A DNA stretch of 64,000 nucleotides. Origin: Clostridia bacterium (GTDB lineage Bacteria; Bacillota; Clostridia; Christensenellales; Borkfalkiaceae). Position numbers and translations under genes: made by a program. Positions 6,809 to 16,035 of this stretch are shown here, piece after piece; the first letter of the stretch is position 1, and every line of letters starts with the position of its first letter. The stretch is taken from the NCBI GenBank assembly GCA_900770185.1, contig CAAGJM010000015.1, positions 1 through 64,000 of the forward strand. The letters run 5' to 3'. The notes beneath the pieces were generated by a model. It made no database searches. It saw nothing but the letters and a program-made list of their open reading frames with translations, and had not been told where the DNA came from.

Positions 6809-8359
6809 ATGAGCATACTTGAAATTAAAAACTTAACTCACCGCTATGACGACAGAAATTTGTTCGAGCACGCGAATTTAACCGTTTCCGCGGGCGAACA
6901 TATAGGCGTGGTGGGCTTAAACGGCGCGGGCAAAACCACCTTCGTAAATATAATTGCGGGGAAGCTTGTGCAGGACGACGGGCTTATTTTACGCCAAAAA
7001 AACTTGCGCTTCGGATATCTTGACCAGCACGCCGATATAGATAGAAGCGAAACGGTTATGGAATATCTCCGCCACGCTTTCGATTATTTATACGAAGTAA
7101 ACGAAAAACTCGAACAAATTTACGCCGATATGGCGTCTTGCGGTAGCGACGACGAGATGATGAAGCTTATCGAAAAGTCGTCTAAGTATCAGGATATGCT
7201 TAACGATTCGGGCTTTTACGATATCGACAGCACCGTTAAACGCGTTGCGGGGGGCTTAGGCGTAAACAACTTCGGCTACGACTCGCTCATCAAAAATCTT
7301 TCGGGCGGCGAGCGCGCCAAAATAATGCTATCTAAACTTTTACTCGAAGAACCGGACGTTATGCTCCTTGACGAACCGACAAACTTTTTGGATATAGAGC
7401 ATATAGACTGGCTTAAAAAGTACCTTAACGGCTACAAAAAAACCTTCCTTGTAATATCGCACGACACCGCTTTTTTAGATTCCGTCTGCAAGTTTATTAT
7501 AAATATCGAAAACGGGCAAATCAAAAAGTACAGCGGCAACTACGCCGAGTTTTACGCCCAGCGCGAAATGAACGCCAAGCAGTATGAAGACGATTATAAC
7601 CGCCAACAAGCCGAAATTAAAAAAATGAAGGAATATATCGAAAAAAATAAGGCGCGTGCGGCAACGGCGGGCATGGCTAACTCGCGCAAAAAAATGCTTG
7701 ACCGCATCGAGGTTATGCAAAAACCCGTAACTTTTTACGAGGCGACCTTTTCCTTTCCCTACACCCCCGTCAACAGCAAAGATTTTCTGATTGTCGAGAA
7801 CCTGGAAGTGGGTTACACTAAAACCCTTATCCCGCCCATATCGTTCCACTTGACAAGCACCGATAAGCTTTGGGTGCGCGGCACGAACGGCGTCGGCAAA
7901 ACCACCCTTATTAAAACGCTTTTAAGAAAAATACCCGCGCTTAAAGGGACTTTCCGCTTCCATATCGCAACGAAAATATCCTACCTTCAGCAAGAACTCG
8001 AGTTCGATAACCCGAACATGAACGCTATGCAGTATTATAACGAAAACTTCCCTAAAGAGGGCGTTAAAGAACAGCGTTCGCGCTTAGCGCGCGTGGGGCT
8101 TATAGGCGATTTGGCAACTAAGCCCTTAAACACCATGAGCGGCGGCGAGCAGGTCCGTGCAAAACTTGCGGTTTTATCTAATATAAGTTCCAATATTTTA
8201 ATTCTGGACGAACCGACGAACCACCTTGACGTCCGCGCGAAAGAAGCCTTAAAAAAAGCCCTTATCGAGTACGAAGGCGCGATTATTTTAGTCAGCCACG
8301 AACAAGATTTCGCATCCGCTATATGCAACAAAATTTTCGACGCGAAAACGTCGTTTTAG
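6809..8359 (+). CDS. ABC-F family ATPase (YkpA/YbiT-like)
   Basis: Soluble tandem-ABC protein of 516 residues; ABC-F proteins act on ribosomes as translation factors or antibiotic-protection factors. It has two nucleotide-binding domains: the first with GLNGAGKTT (about 36-44), LSGGERAK and MLLDEPTNFLD; the second with GTNGVGKTT, MSGGEQVR and ILDEPTNHLD. The linker between them is long and charged (QYEDDYNRQQAEIKKMKEYI onward), as in this class. There are no membrane segments. It ends directly after the second H-loop region without a C-terminal extension, which argues for a housekeeping YkpA/YbiT type rather than a resistance determinant. No ribosome binding site precedes the start. Confidence 0.88.
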   Translation: MSILEIKNLTHRYDDRNLFEHANLTVSAGEHIGVVGLNGAGKTTFVNIIAGKLVQDDGLILRQKNLRFGYLDQHADIDRSETVMEYLRHAFDYLYEVNEKLEQIYADMASCGSDDEMMKLIEKSSKYQDMLNDSGFYDIDSTVKRVAGGLGVNNFGYDSLIKNLSGGERAKIMLSKLLLEEPDVMLLDEPTNFLDIEHIDWLKKYLNGYKKTFLVISHDTAFLDSVCKFIINIENGQIKKYSGNYAEFYAQREMNAKQYEDDYNRQQAEIKKMKEYIEKNKARAATAGMANSRKKMLDRIEVMQKPVTFYEATFSFPYTPVNSKDFLIVENLEVGYTKTLIPPISFHLTSTDKLWVRGTNGVGKTTLIKTLLRKIPALKGTFRFHIATKISYLQQELEFDNPNMNAMQYYNENFPKEGVKEQRSRLARVGLIGDLATKPLNTMSGGEQVRAKLAVLSNISSNILILDEPTNHLDVRAKEALKKALIEYEGAIILVSHEQDFASAICNKIFDAKTSF

Positions 8360-8420
8360 CTTTCGCGTTGAATAGTTTCAACGACTTAGAAAGCGTAAAA
8401 ATCGCCGTATAGTCAGAAAA

Positions 8421-8450
8421 ACGCCCTTGCCGACCAATCGGCAAGGGCGT
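8421..8450. terminator. Bidirectional intrinsic terminator
   Basis: A perfect 13-bp stem (ACGCCCTTGCCGA at 8421-8433 with 8438-8450) with a CCAA loop. T-rich tracts follow on both strands, so it can serve both the ABC-F gene and the convergent YkvI-type gene. Confidence 0.85.
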
Positions 8451-8465
8451 AATTTTTGCGTAATT

Positions 8466-9560
8466 TTATTCTACTCCGCCCGCTTTTTTGCGGCGGGTTT
8501 CGATAATTAAATTGACCACGATAAGTATTTCGGCAGTCATACCTACGTACCCGCAAACGGGGTAACCCACGGCTATAAGGTCGTTTATCCCGACTAAACT
8601 CAGCGCGTAAGCTAAGATAGCAACGGGCAGATAAAAAGACTTTTTATTACTTTCGATAAAGTTGATTTTTTTGCCGCCAAAGTCTATCAGCGAAGCAAGC
8701 GACGAAACGGACGTGCCGAATATCCCCACGATTAAAAGCGCGGCGTAAAAATAATATACGGGCAAACCTATCGTTTTAGCTAATTCTAAAAGCGGCAAAT
8801 CGTAAGAGGCGAACCCGCTTTTTGCGAACAACGGCATAAGCACGGCAAACGCTATCGTTATAAGAGCGACGCTACCCGACAAAACCCCGCCGAGCGCAAC
8901 GCATTTATCTTCAGCCCTGCCCCATATCGGCGTGATAACGGGCAGCGCGCAAAAAACGTTATAAGACGAAAATAAAAGCGAACTTATAAAAAAGTTGGGT
9001 AAAACCGCCGTTTTGCCGGTGACCGCCGCCCCGCTTATTTCGGGGTACCCGTACTTTTTAAGCGCAAGCACGCAAATAAGCATTGCGGTAAACACAAGCA
9101 TCGGCACGCTTACCGAAAAGAATTTAACCACGCCTTTAAGTCCCGAAAGGGAAAACGCCGCGACCACCGCCGCAAAAATCGCCCCGCCTATCGCCTTATT
9201 CAGCCCGAACGCGCTTTTTATCAGCGAAGCCGCCCCCGCAAACATAACCGAGATTATCAAAAACACGAATACCGATAAAAACACGGAATAAATATTTGCG
9301 ATAATTTTATCGCCGCCGGGGCTTATAAGCACGTCGAACCTGTCGGTTTTTTTAACCGCCGCGCATTTTATAGCGGCGTAACCTATCCCCGCCTGAAAAA
9401 CTATCGCTATGACAAGCCCGAAAAGTCCGAGTCTTCCGAAGCTTCCGAAAAACTGCCAAAGCTCGTTACCCGATAAAAACCCCGCGCCGATAAAACAGCC
9501 CGCATACGCCGCCGCAAGCGAAAAAATATTAACTTTTTTTATCCCGCCGCCTTTTTCCAT
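8466..9560 (-). CDS. YkvI-type integral membrane transporter
   Basis: A 364-residue protein with about ten hydrophobic helices. The N-terminal signature AAAYAGCFIGAGFLSGNELWQFF matches the YkvI family, distant relatives of the APC/BCCT-like amino-acid transporter fold. Substrate is unknown. It is a single gene between two terminators, convergent with the ABC-F gene. The start ATG lacks a clear ribosome binding site; a TAATAT sequence lies 9 nt upstream, so it may be another short-leader transcript, but no good -35 was found. Confidence 0.75.
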   Translation of the reverse strand: MEKGGGIKKVNIFSLAAAYAGCFIGAGFLSGNELWQFFGSFGRLGLFGLVIAIVFQAGIGYAAIKCAAVKKTDRFDVLISPGGDKIIANIYSVFLSVFVFLIISVMFAGAASLIKSAFGLNKAIGGAIFAAVVAAFSLSGLKGVVKFFSVSVPMLVFTAMLICVLALKKYGYPEISGAAVTGKTAVLPNFFISSLLFSSYNVFCALPVITPIWGRAEDKCVALGGVLSGSVALITIAFAVLMPLFAKSGFASYDLPLLELAKTIGLPVYYFYAALLIVGIFGTSVSSLASLIDFGGKKINFIESNKKSFYLPVAILAYALSLVGINDLIAVGYPVCGYVGMTAEILIVVNLIIETRRKKAGGVE

Positions 9561-9628
9561 ACTAAAAATATATTAACCGCCCGCCCGTTTATCACCTTTT
9601 TATAGGTAACTAATAAAAAGCAAACAAA

Positions 9629-9648
9629 AAAGCGTTGTAAAACGCTTT
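9629..9648 (-). terminator. Intrinsic terminator after ppx
   Basis: Stem AAAGCGTT/AACGCTTT (9629-9636 with 9641-9648) with a 4-nt loop; on the minus strand it runs into TTTTTTG. It ends the phosphatase transcript after a 90-bp 3' region. Confidence 0.7.
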
Positions 9649-9654
9649 CGTTTT

Positions 9655-9739
9655 TAGGCGCTTGCGCCCTTACCGCCACCGAAAACAGCCTGAAATCCGC
9701 CTTTACGGTAAGCAGTTACAAAGAACACAACGCCGTATA
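9655..9739 (-). repeat. Degraded copy of the hairpin repeat family (copy D)
   Basis: The minus-strand block TTACCGTAAAGGCGGATTTC, continuing CAGGCTGTTTT, aligns over about 35 nt with the arm of copy C near 60259-60293 (TTTACCGTAAAGGCGGCTTT then TCGGCTATTTT). It begins straight after the ppx stop and lies before its terminator. The GTAC-A5-GTAC cap itself is missing. Confidence 0.5.
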
Positions 9740-11254
9740 TTACAAAATTTCAAGGTTCTTTTTAAAGATGCGTTTAAAGTCGTTCTGCGCGGTGAGCGCG
9801 TTCTTGATTTCCAAAGTTGCGTCGTTATAAACTTCCGTCTTCATAATAACGCTGTCGCCCAATACGTCGCAATTTATAGAAGTGACGGTGTTTGCCATGC
9901 TTCTGTCTAAACTTTCCGCTATGCGAAGCATTATGCCGAGTTTTCTTATAACGTCAACGTCCTCTTCGGTGATGAATTCTTTATACTTGATAAGGTCGCT
10001 TAGCGAAAAATCGTCGTTTTTATAATTTGCAACTACGAGTGCGGCAAGCACTATTTCGCGCTGGGTAATGCCGTACAAACTCGAATTTAAAAGAATATAA
10101 CCGCTGTGCTTTTGATAGTCGTAATATTTAATGCGGGTGCCCGCGTCGTGAAGATACGCCGCTACTTTCAGAACTTTAAGACACTGGCGCGGGAACTTGT
10201 GCAGAACCCTTAACTGCTTAAAAAGTTGAACGGACAAGCTCACGACCTGTTCGCTGTGGCGTTCGTTGCAGCCATAGTATCTGCCGAGCGTTTGCAAACT
10301 GTACGTCAAAACGTCGACGATAGGCTTTTCAATCGTGAGGGGCACGGCGTAGTTGAACATTATGCCTTCCCTCAACCCGCAGGAGGATATGAGCACGTCT
10401 TCGAAATTAAGCGACTTCATAAAAGCGTGCATAACGGCAAACGCCGACGGCAAAAGGTCCGCGCGTTCGCTCGAAACGCCCTTAATTCTCTTCTTTTTGT
10501 CGAGGGCAACAGTCTTTAACATTTCGTAAACTTCCTCGAACTCGCCCACCTTAACGTCGTAATTATGGATAAGCGGAAGGGGGCATTTCTTCTTCATCTT
10601 CACTATTTTGCAAAGATTTCTGAAAGACCCGCCGCAGCCTATCATCTGCGTTTCGGGATCGATTTGTTTAAGCCATTCGATATGCGAAAGCTGCTCGGTT
10701 ATAAATTCTTCGATTTTCCGGGCCTGCTCTTCCTGCGAAACGTCTTCCCCGCCGAAAAGGTCGGTGAGAGTGACCGCGCCGAAAGGAAGGGTCTCGTAAT
10801 TCAATAAATTTCTTCTGTTATAATATATGATTTTCGAGCTGCCGCCGCCGATTTCGAGAATAAGCCCTTTCGGAACGTCCATCGTGTTGATAACGCCGCG
10901 ATAAACGTAAGTCGCTTCTTCTTCGGCGGAAAGAACTTTAAGTTTTATGCCGGTGTTTGCGACCACTTCGTCAAGAAAAGACCTTTGATTTTTGGCACGA
11001 CGAACCGCCGCCGTGGCGACGGCGATAATGCGCTCGACCTCGTAAGCGTCGCAAAGTTTGCGAAACATTTTAAGGGTTTTAATCGTTTCGGCAATGCGCT
11101 GAGATTTCAAAAACCCGTCGCGCTCCATATCTTTGCCGAGCCTTACGCCTTCTTTCAGCTGGTCAACGACGACGAAATGCCCCTCTCCGAGCATCTGTAC
11201 GATAACGAGCCTTGCAGTATTCGAGCCTAAATCAATAATACCTATCTTTTCCAA
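9740..11254 (-). CDS. ppx: Exopolyphosphatase / guanosine pentaphosphatase (Ppx/GppA family)
   Basis: Hydrolyses polyphosphate or pppGpp. N-terminal ASKHA-fold phosphatase motif IGIIDLGSNTARLVIVQM, second nucleotide motif LILEIGGGSSKIIY, and a C-terminal HD-type half (HSEQVVSLSVQLFKQL, AAYLHDAGTRIKY). Start choice: a TTG at 11254 is preceded by AGGAG at normal spacing and gives 504 residues beginning MEKIGIIDLGS; the frame is open to another TTG at 11281, but that would put the ribosome binding site inside the gene. Monocistronic. Whether polyphosphate or pppGpp is the substrate cannot be told from sequence. Confidence 0.87.
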   Translation of the reverse strand: MEKIGIIDLGSNTARLVIVQMLGEGHFVVVDQLKEGVRLGKDMERDGFLKSQRIAETIKTLKMFRKLCDAYEVERIIAVATAAVRRAKNQRSFLDEVVANTGIKLKVLSAEEEATYVYRGVINTMDVPKGLILEIGGGSSKIIYYNRRNLLNYETLPFGAVTLTDLFGGEDVSQEEQARKIEEFITEQLSHIEWLKQIDPETQMIGCGGSFRNLCKIVKMKKKCPLPLIHNYDVKVGEFEEVYEMLKTVALDKKKRIKGVSSERADLLPSAFAVMHAFMKSLNFEDVLISSCGLREGIMFNYAVPLTIEKPIVDVLTYSLQTLGRYYGCNERHSEQVVSLSVQLFKQLRVLHKFPRQCLKVLKVAAYLHDAGTRIKYYDYQKHSGYILLNSSLYGITQREIVLAALVVANYKNDDFSLSDLIKYKEFITEEDVDVIRKLGIMLRIAESLDRSMANTVTSINCDVLGDSVIMKTEVYNDATLEIKNALTAQNDFKRIFKKNLEIL

Positions 11255-11401
11255 TGTACCAACTCCTAATTCATCCGCCAAAACCTAAAAAATATGCGGA
11301 ATTACTCAATTATAAAACTTAGTGATAGTATACAACACAATCTTAAAATTTTCAATAGGCATTTGAAAAAAAACGACAAAAAATTTTTATTTTATTTAAA
11401 A

Positions 11402-11791
11402 TCAGGGGGTTTTTGCCTTTTTTTGCAATTTATCCGCAAAAAACTGCACTGCCGATAAAACGATTAAAAAGGCTCCGAACGATTTTTTAAGTGCGTCACC
11501 GCTTAAATTCGCCGAAATTATTCCGCCCGTAACCGCCGTAAACGCGGCGGGTATGACCGCGTAAAAAAGCCCCTTTAACTCTACCATTTTATTTTTAAAG
11601 TGTATGACGAGCGCAACCACGGCCATCGGCACGAAAGATATTAAATTGACCGCCTGGCACATGTGTTGCGGCACCGAAAAAACTATGGTTAAAATCGGCA
11701 CCAGCGCGGTGCCGCCGCCCATGCCCATTCCGCCTAAAACCCCCGCCGTCGCACCCGACAACGCGTACAATAAAAAATTACCTTTTAACAT
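11402..11791 (-). CDS. Half-size TSUP (TauE/SafE) membrane protein
   Basis: A 129-residue protein with four hydrophobic segments and the TSUP motif AGVLGGMGMGGGTALVPILTI at the N-terminus. Full TSUP permeases (sulfite, sulfoacetate and other organosulfur or organic anion exporters) are about 250 residues with two such halves; this has only one. A second half-size relative lies 66 bp upstream, so the two probably pair. Ribosome binding site AAGGTGG is 8 nt before the ATG. Substrate unknown. Confidence 0.8.
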   Translation of the reverse strand: MLKGNFLLYALSGATAGVLGGMGMGGGTALVPILTIVFSVPQHMCQAVNLISFVPMAVVALVIHFKNKMVELKGLFYAVIPAAFTAVTGGIISANLSGDALKKSFGAFLIVLSAVQFFADKLQKKAKTP

Positions 11792-11857
11792 ATTTAATCA
11801 CCACCTTATAAACTCGGCAGCGCAAATAAAACAGAATTTATTTTACCCCGCCGCAGA

Positions 11858-12220
11858 CTAAAAAAACAGCAGCTTGACCCCCGCCGCGAGCATAACCGCG
11901 GCAAACAGTTTAATTAAAAACCCGTTGCTTATTTTTTTGAGTAAAAGCGCGCCTGCAATTCCGCCGATAACTACGCCCGTCGTCACGGGAATGTCGAGCG
12001 GCAAATCGAAATACCCCTTAATGATATAGACCGCCGCCGAAATTAAAGTTATCGGCAAAATAAGCGCGATTGCCGTTGCGTGCGCCTTTTTGGGCTCCAA
12101 CCCGATAAGCGTTATAAACGCGGGCACGGCAATCATTCCGCCGCCCCCGCCGAAAAGCCCGTTTAAAAACCCGGTTATAACCCCGGTTAAAAACATAAGC
12201 TTTTTCTTGCTTTTCGGCAT
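11858..12220 (-). CDS. Half-size TSUP (TauE/SafE) membrane protein, partner
   Basis: Four hydrophobic segments with the glycine-rich motif GFLNGLFGGGGGMIAVPAF near the N-terminus. From ATG 12220 (MPKSKKK) it is 120 residues, matching the size of the adjacent gene and the usual start of this half-family. The frame is open further, to ATG 12277 or TTG 12334, but those add a non-conserved 19- to 38-residue lead; none of the three has a convincing ribosome binding site. It precedes the other half-size gene in one transcript, suggesting a heterodimeric exporter (inference). Confidence 0.75.
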   Translation of the reverse strand: MPKSKKKLMFLTGVITGFLNGLFGGGGGMIAVPAFITLIGLEPKKAHATAIALILPITLISAAVYIIKGYFDLPLDIPVTTGVVIGGIAGALLLKKISNGFLIKLFAAVMLAAGVKLLFF

Positions 12221-12382
12221 ATCGTAACCGATAAGGGTTTTTAAAACCCCCGAATTTTCGCTTTTTGCCTTGAACATACAAAAAGTTTCTGCAAAACGGC
12301 GAAATTTAAACGAAAGAGTATGAAACGTAAGCAAAATTTTAAAAAGTTACAAAAAAATTCCGTTTAATATCGCTCGTTAGTA

Positions 12383-12411
12383 TTGCAATTTGCGGGTTTA
12401 TATTGTATAAT
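12383..12411 (+). promoter_or_regulatory. Promoter of the 1054-residue surface lipoprotein gene
   Basis: -35 TTGCAA (12383-12388), 17-bp spacer, -10 TATAAT (12406-12411). The leader of about 93 nt contains an 8-bp GC hairpin (12450-12457 with 12462-12469) and the palindrome GCCCTTTTAAGGGC at about 12477-12490, then the ribosome binding site AAGGTGG. Confidence 0.75.
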
Positions 12412-12510
12412 ATTGCTTGTATTACGTTATATATTAAATTATTATAGCGCGCGCCCGTAAACGGGCGCGAACGACAGCCCTTTTAAGGGCAAAAAATTTT
12501 AAGGTGGCTT

Positions 12511-15500
12511 ATGTTCAAAACGACTACTGCAAAACTTAAAAAACTTATGCTCGTTTTATTCGTCGTTATGCTTACGTTCACGCTGACGCTTGCCGTTGCC
12601 TGCACGAAGAAGACCGACGACAATAACGGCAGTACCGATACCGGGAACGACTCGACCGAAGAAACTACGACCGTAACCGACTATCAAGGCATTTTAAACG
12701 GCGACTTCGAGTTTAAAACCGACGATAAGACGAGTTATCCGTACCTTTCTTCGATTAACTGGACGCGTTCTTACGGCAGAAGCGTTAACTCCGCTCCGTC
12801 GTCGAAAGCATCCGGCATTATCGACACTACGGACGATAAGTATAATTCTCTTTCCGCGGACGTTAAACCCGTTGACGGCGAAACGACTATCAACCCCCGC
12901 ACGCCCTACTATTACGGTCTTGTTAAAAACGACTATGATAAAGACGACGAAGCAAAACGCGTAAACCCCAACGTTGCGGGCAGCAAAGTTTTGCTTTTAA
13001 ACAACAACGTTACGGGCGGCACGGCGCAGAAAGTTACTTCTTCGTCGTCGGTAACCGTATCTTTTGAAAAGTACGGGCTTATATCCGTCTGGGTTAAAAC
13101 CGAAATTAAGGACGCAACGAAGGGCGCGTACGTTTCGCTTGAACCGACGGTCGGCAGCAAAACCCTTGACCCCATCACGGTCAAAAACGTAAACACCGAC
13201 GGCAAATGGGCTAAATTCACTTTCTATATTCACGGCAGCAACTTAAACAACGCAACCGTTAAACTTACGCTCGGCTTAGGGGAAGGCAACGGCTCGCTTA
13301 AAGCGGGTTACGTTGAAGGTTTTGCATACTTCGACAACGCCGAATTTAAAGAAATAACCAAAAAAGAATACGACGATAGTCTTAGCGAAGCAATCAATTT
13401 AGTTCAACCTATCGGTACGTGCGTACCAAACGGCGAAGCCGCGGAATATAAGGACGAAGAAACGGCGAAAGCAAAATATTCCGAATTTAAATATCAGGTC
13501 AGTCTCGAAGATAATTTAAGCGCTTCCGCTATTAACCAGACCGACCTTATAACCAAAAGCGAATTCTTTAAAGACGATAAAAACTTGGTCGGCGATATCG
13601 TAGGCAACAATAAAATCGGCTACAAAAAGGCAAGCGAAATAGTTGCCGACGGCGACGTGTCCGAAGAGGTTAAAACGGCTGTCAAAGACGAAGGCTATGC
13701 GCTTAACGATAAAGAAGTTATGTACTTCGACTTTAAAACCGCTTCGTCCGCAACCGCAACGGGCAAAAATTTAACCCTTGGCGCAGGCAAATACGTAGCT
13801 TACTCTTTCCTTACGAAAGTTAAAGTTTCCAACAAATCGACCTACGGCTTGAACGTTAAGTATAAAGAGTTAAGTTATGCGAACGCGACAGGCAGCGAAA
13901 ACGGCGACCTCGATAAAGACGCCGTTTCCGTATTCAGCAATATAAAGGTTTACGAAGTCGAAAACGGCACCTACGGCGACTGGACTAAATACGTCGTATT
14001 GTTCAGCAACCCCACTACCGACGATATAACCTTTAACTTTTCATTCACCTTCGGAATCGATAAAGCAAGCAAAACGGTTTACCCCGACTTTGAGCTTCCT
14101 TCCGGATATGCGCTCGTAACGGACTTTACCGAATTAGGCACCACTACCGACCCGGACGAAACTCACATGAGGTGGACGGAAGAAAAGTATAACGGTTTCA
14201 TCTCTTCGAGCGAATCTGTTAAAAACACCTTGCTCGGCAGGTACTCTTCCTACTCCGAAGACAAGACGGCAGACGATAAAGACGATAGCTACAACTTAAC
14301 CGCCGACAGCAGCCAACTTGCGGTTATCCCCAACAGACCCACCACTTCCGTAAACGGATTCGCCTTTAAGGGCGATGACGATAAAGTCGTCCACGGCGTT
14401 ATCAACAGCAAGTATATCGAAAGCGGCAAATATGGCAAAAGCGGCGTTGTAATCGAAGATCTCGACAAGCTCGAAACGCTTAAAACCTATAACCTTAACG
14501 CCAACGCTTACAATAAGTACGCGCAGGCACTGGTACTCAGCAACAAAGAAGCGTTGTCTTCCGCGTTCATAACGACTAAGGCTACATTGTCCGCTAACTC
14601 ATACACACTTATAACCGTTAAACTTAAAGTTTACGGCGAAGCGATTGCAAACGTTTACTTAACCGGCACCGATTACGATTACACCGACAAGCGTTACAAC
14701 GTTTTATCCCTTAAAGATAACGACGGGGTGCTTTACGAATTAAAAGCTACCGCCAATAAAGATACCAAAAACGTAAGCGCATCGGAAGACGGGTTCATCA
14801 CCCTTTCCTTCTACGTTGCGACCGGTAACAAAGACATCGACCACCGCGTTGAAATATGGAACGGCACGCGCGACGGGTCTAAAAACAGCAAAGGCACCGT
14901 TTATATCGATAACGTTTACGTTTCAGACGTTTCGTCCACCGACGTTGACTTAAACGGCAGGTTTGCTTTTGAAGATATCATCGCAAGCGAATTTAACGCG
15001 CTCGGCGCAGGTTACGAATTCAAGTCCGCAACCTATACCCGCGTACCCACCACCGTTAAGTATACCGACAGCGATAAGAAAAAAGCGACCAAACAGGAAT
15101 TATATCAACCCGGCGTTATCCTTTCGCAAAACGACGTTACCACTTTTGCTTACTACACCACCGTTGACGTAGAAAGCGAGCGCGACGAAACCACCGCTTC
15201 GGACAACGACAACGAATCGGGCGACACGACCGACGACGAATACAAAGTTAACCCGACGGGCTGGTTGCAAGTCGTATCAATAATACTTGCGGTTGTGCTT
15301 ATAATTGCGGTCGTTGCGGTCATATTCAGAACCAACACTAAAAAGACGGCTAAGCAGAAAGTTAAAAAACAAGAATATTATCACCGCGACACCCGCGAAA
15401 AAGCTCTTAAAAAGATTGCCGCCGACAAAAAGGCGATAAACGTTGAAAAAGACGAAAGCGACGATAAAGAGTACGATTACAGCGCGGCTGAAAACGTTGA

Positions 15501-15675
15501 AGAAACCGCTGAAGCGGAAGCAGAACCCGAAGTTACGGAAGAACCCGCCGAAAGCGAAAACAAAGCCGACGAAACGGTTGACTTTAACGAACTTACTCAA
15601 GAACCCGTCGAAGCGACCGAATCGCCCGAAACTGCTGAAGAAGTAACGGAAAGCGAAAACGGCGACAAGCAATAG
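12511..15675 (+). CDS. Large surface lipoprotein with C-terminal membrane helix and acidic tail
   Basis: I do not recognise a named family. The 1054 residues begin with a lipoprotein signal (lipobox AVAC, Cys about 31) and a Thr/Asp/Glu-rich spacer. The long extracellular part shows at least two jelly-roll-like modules that end in the strand pattern typical of carbohydrate-binding-type domains: AYFDNAEFKEI near residue 275 and VYIDNVYVSDV near 797. A single transmembrane helix (about 917-940) is followed by a basic stretch and a roughly 90-residue Glu-rich cytoplasmic tail. It is monocistronic with its own promoter and a strong terminator. Glycan or polymer binding at the cell surface is a guess from the folds only. 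Confidence 0.75.
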   Translation: MFKTTTAKLKKLMLVLFVVMLTFTLTLAVACTKKTDDNNGSTDTGNDSTEETTTVTDYQGILNGDFEFKTDDKTSYPYLSSINWTRSYGRSVNSAPSSKASGIIDTTDDKYNSLSADVKPVDGETTINPRTPYYYGLVKNDYDKDDEAKRVNPNVAGSKVLLLNNNVTGGTAQKVTSSSSVTVSFEKYGLISVWVKTEIKDATKGAYVSLEPTVGSKTLDPITVKNVNTDGKWAKFTFYIHGSNLNNATVKLTLGLGEGNGSLKAGYVEGFAYFDNAEFKEITKKEYDDSLSEAINLVQPIGTCVPNGEAAEYKDEETAKAKYSEFKYQVSLEDNLSASAINQTDLITKSEFFKDDKNLVGDIVGNNKIGYKKASEIVADGDVSEEVKTAVKDEGYALNDKEVMYFDFKTASSATATGKNLTLGAGKYVAYSFLTKVKVSNKSTYGLNVKYKELSYANATGSENGDLDKDAVSVFSNIKVYEVENGTYGDWTKYVVLFSNPTTDDITFNFSFTFGIDKASKTVYPDFELPSGYALVTDFTELGTTTDPDETHMRWTEEKYNGFISSSESVKNTLLGRYSSYSEDKTADDKDDSYNLTADSSQLAVIPNRPTTSVNGFAFKGDDDKVVHGVINSKYIESGKYGKSGVVIEDLDKLETLKTYNLNANAYNKYAQALVLSNKEALSSAFITTKATLSANSYTLITVKLKVYGEAIANVYLTGTDYDYTDKRYNVLSLKDNDGVLYELKATANKDTKNVSASEDGFITLSFYVATGNKDIDHRVEIWNGTRDGSKNSKGTVYIDNVYVSDVSSTDVDLNGRFAFEDIIASEFNALGAGYEFKSATYTRVPTTVKYTDSDKKKATKQELYQPGVILSQNDVTTFAYYTTVDVESERDETTASDNDNESGDTTDDEYKVNPTGWLQVVSIILAVVLIIAVVAVIFRTNTKKTAKQKVKKQEYYHRDTREKALKKIAADKKAINVEKDESDDKEYDYSAAENVEETAEAEAEPEVTEEPAESENKADETVDFNELTQEPVEATESPETAEEVTESENGDKQ

Positions 15676-15746
15676 TAAACTTTTCGCCCCGCCCGCTTAA
15701 CCAAGCAAAATATGCGCTGAAACCGCATATAAGTAAACAAAATTAA

Positions 15747-15774
15747 ACGCGCCGACCAGGTTTGGTCGGCGCGT
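15747..15774 (+). terminator. Intrinsic terminator of the surface lipoprotein gene
   Basis: A 12-bp perfect stem (ACGCGCCGACCA with TGGTCGGCGCGT) and a GGTT loop, followed by TTTTAT. Confidence 0.9.
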
Positions 15775-15908
15775 TTTTATGTTTTTGCTAAATTGTTTTA
15801 TTTTAACAGCATACGATTTAACAGCATGCGATTGCTAAACACCCAAAAACTTACTTAGTTCTATATATTATCGCAAATTATAAACGATGCGATATAAAGC
15901 CATTTATT

Positions 15909-16028
15909 TTAATAGAAGTTTAATTCTTCAACCGGCGTAACTAACAATCCGTTCGGAAACGGAAAACTGTCAAGGCTGCCTTCTTTATTTCGAAGAACCG
16001 TTACACCCTGCAAACCGCAGCAACGCAT
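15909..16028 (-). pseudogene. Short ORF or gene remnant after the SGNH hydrolase
   Basis: A 39-codon frame from ATG 16028 to TAA 15909 (MRCCGLQGVTVLRN..., ending VEELNFY) that stays open upstream across the end of the hydrolase gene in the next reading frame. It has no ribosome binding site. The residue pattern looks like the C-terminal end of a real protein rather than chance translation, but I cannot name the family. It may be a leftover of DNA that arrived with the hydrolase gene. Bases 15781-15908 are AT-rich with no feature. Confidence 0.35.
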
Positions 16029-16035
16029 GCATATG

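Noticed and set aside
6809..8359. ABC-F gene as an antibiotic resistance determinant
   Set aside because: The linker and lack of a C-terminal extension fit a housekeeping YkpA/YbiT-type protein; there is no attenuator leader typical of inducible resistance ABC-F genes.
15277..15672. 131-residue minus-strand frame opposite the end of the large surface lipoprotein
   Set aside because: Phe/Val-rich mirror of the Glu-rich cytoplasmic tail; no independent support.
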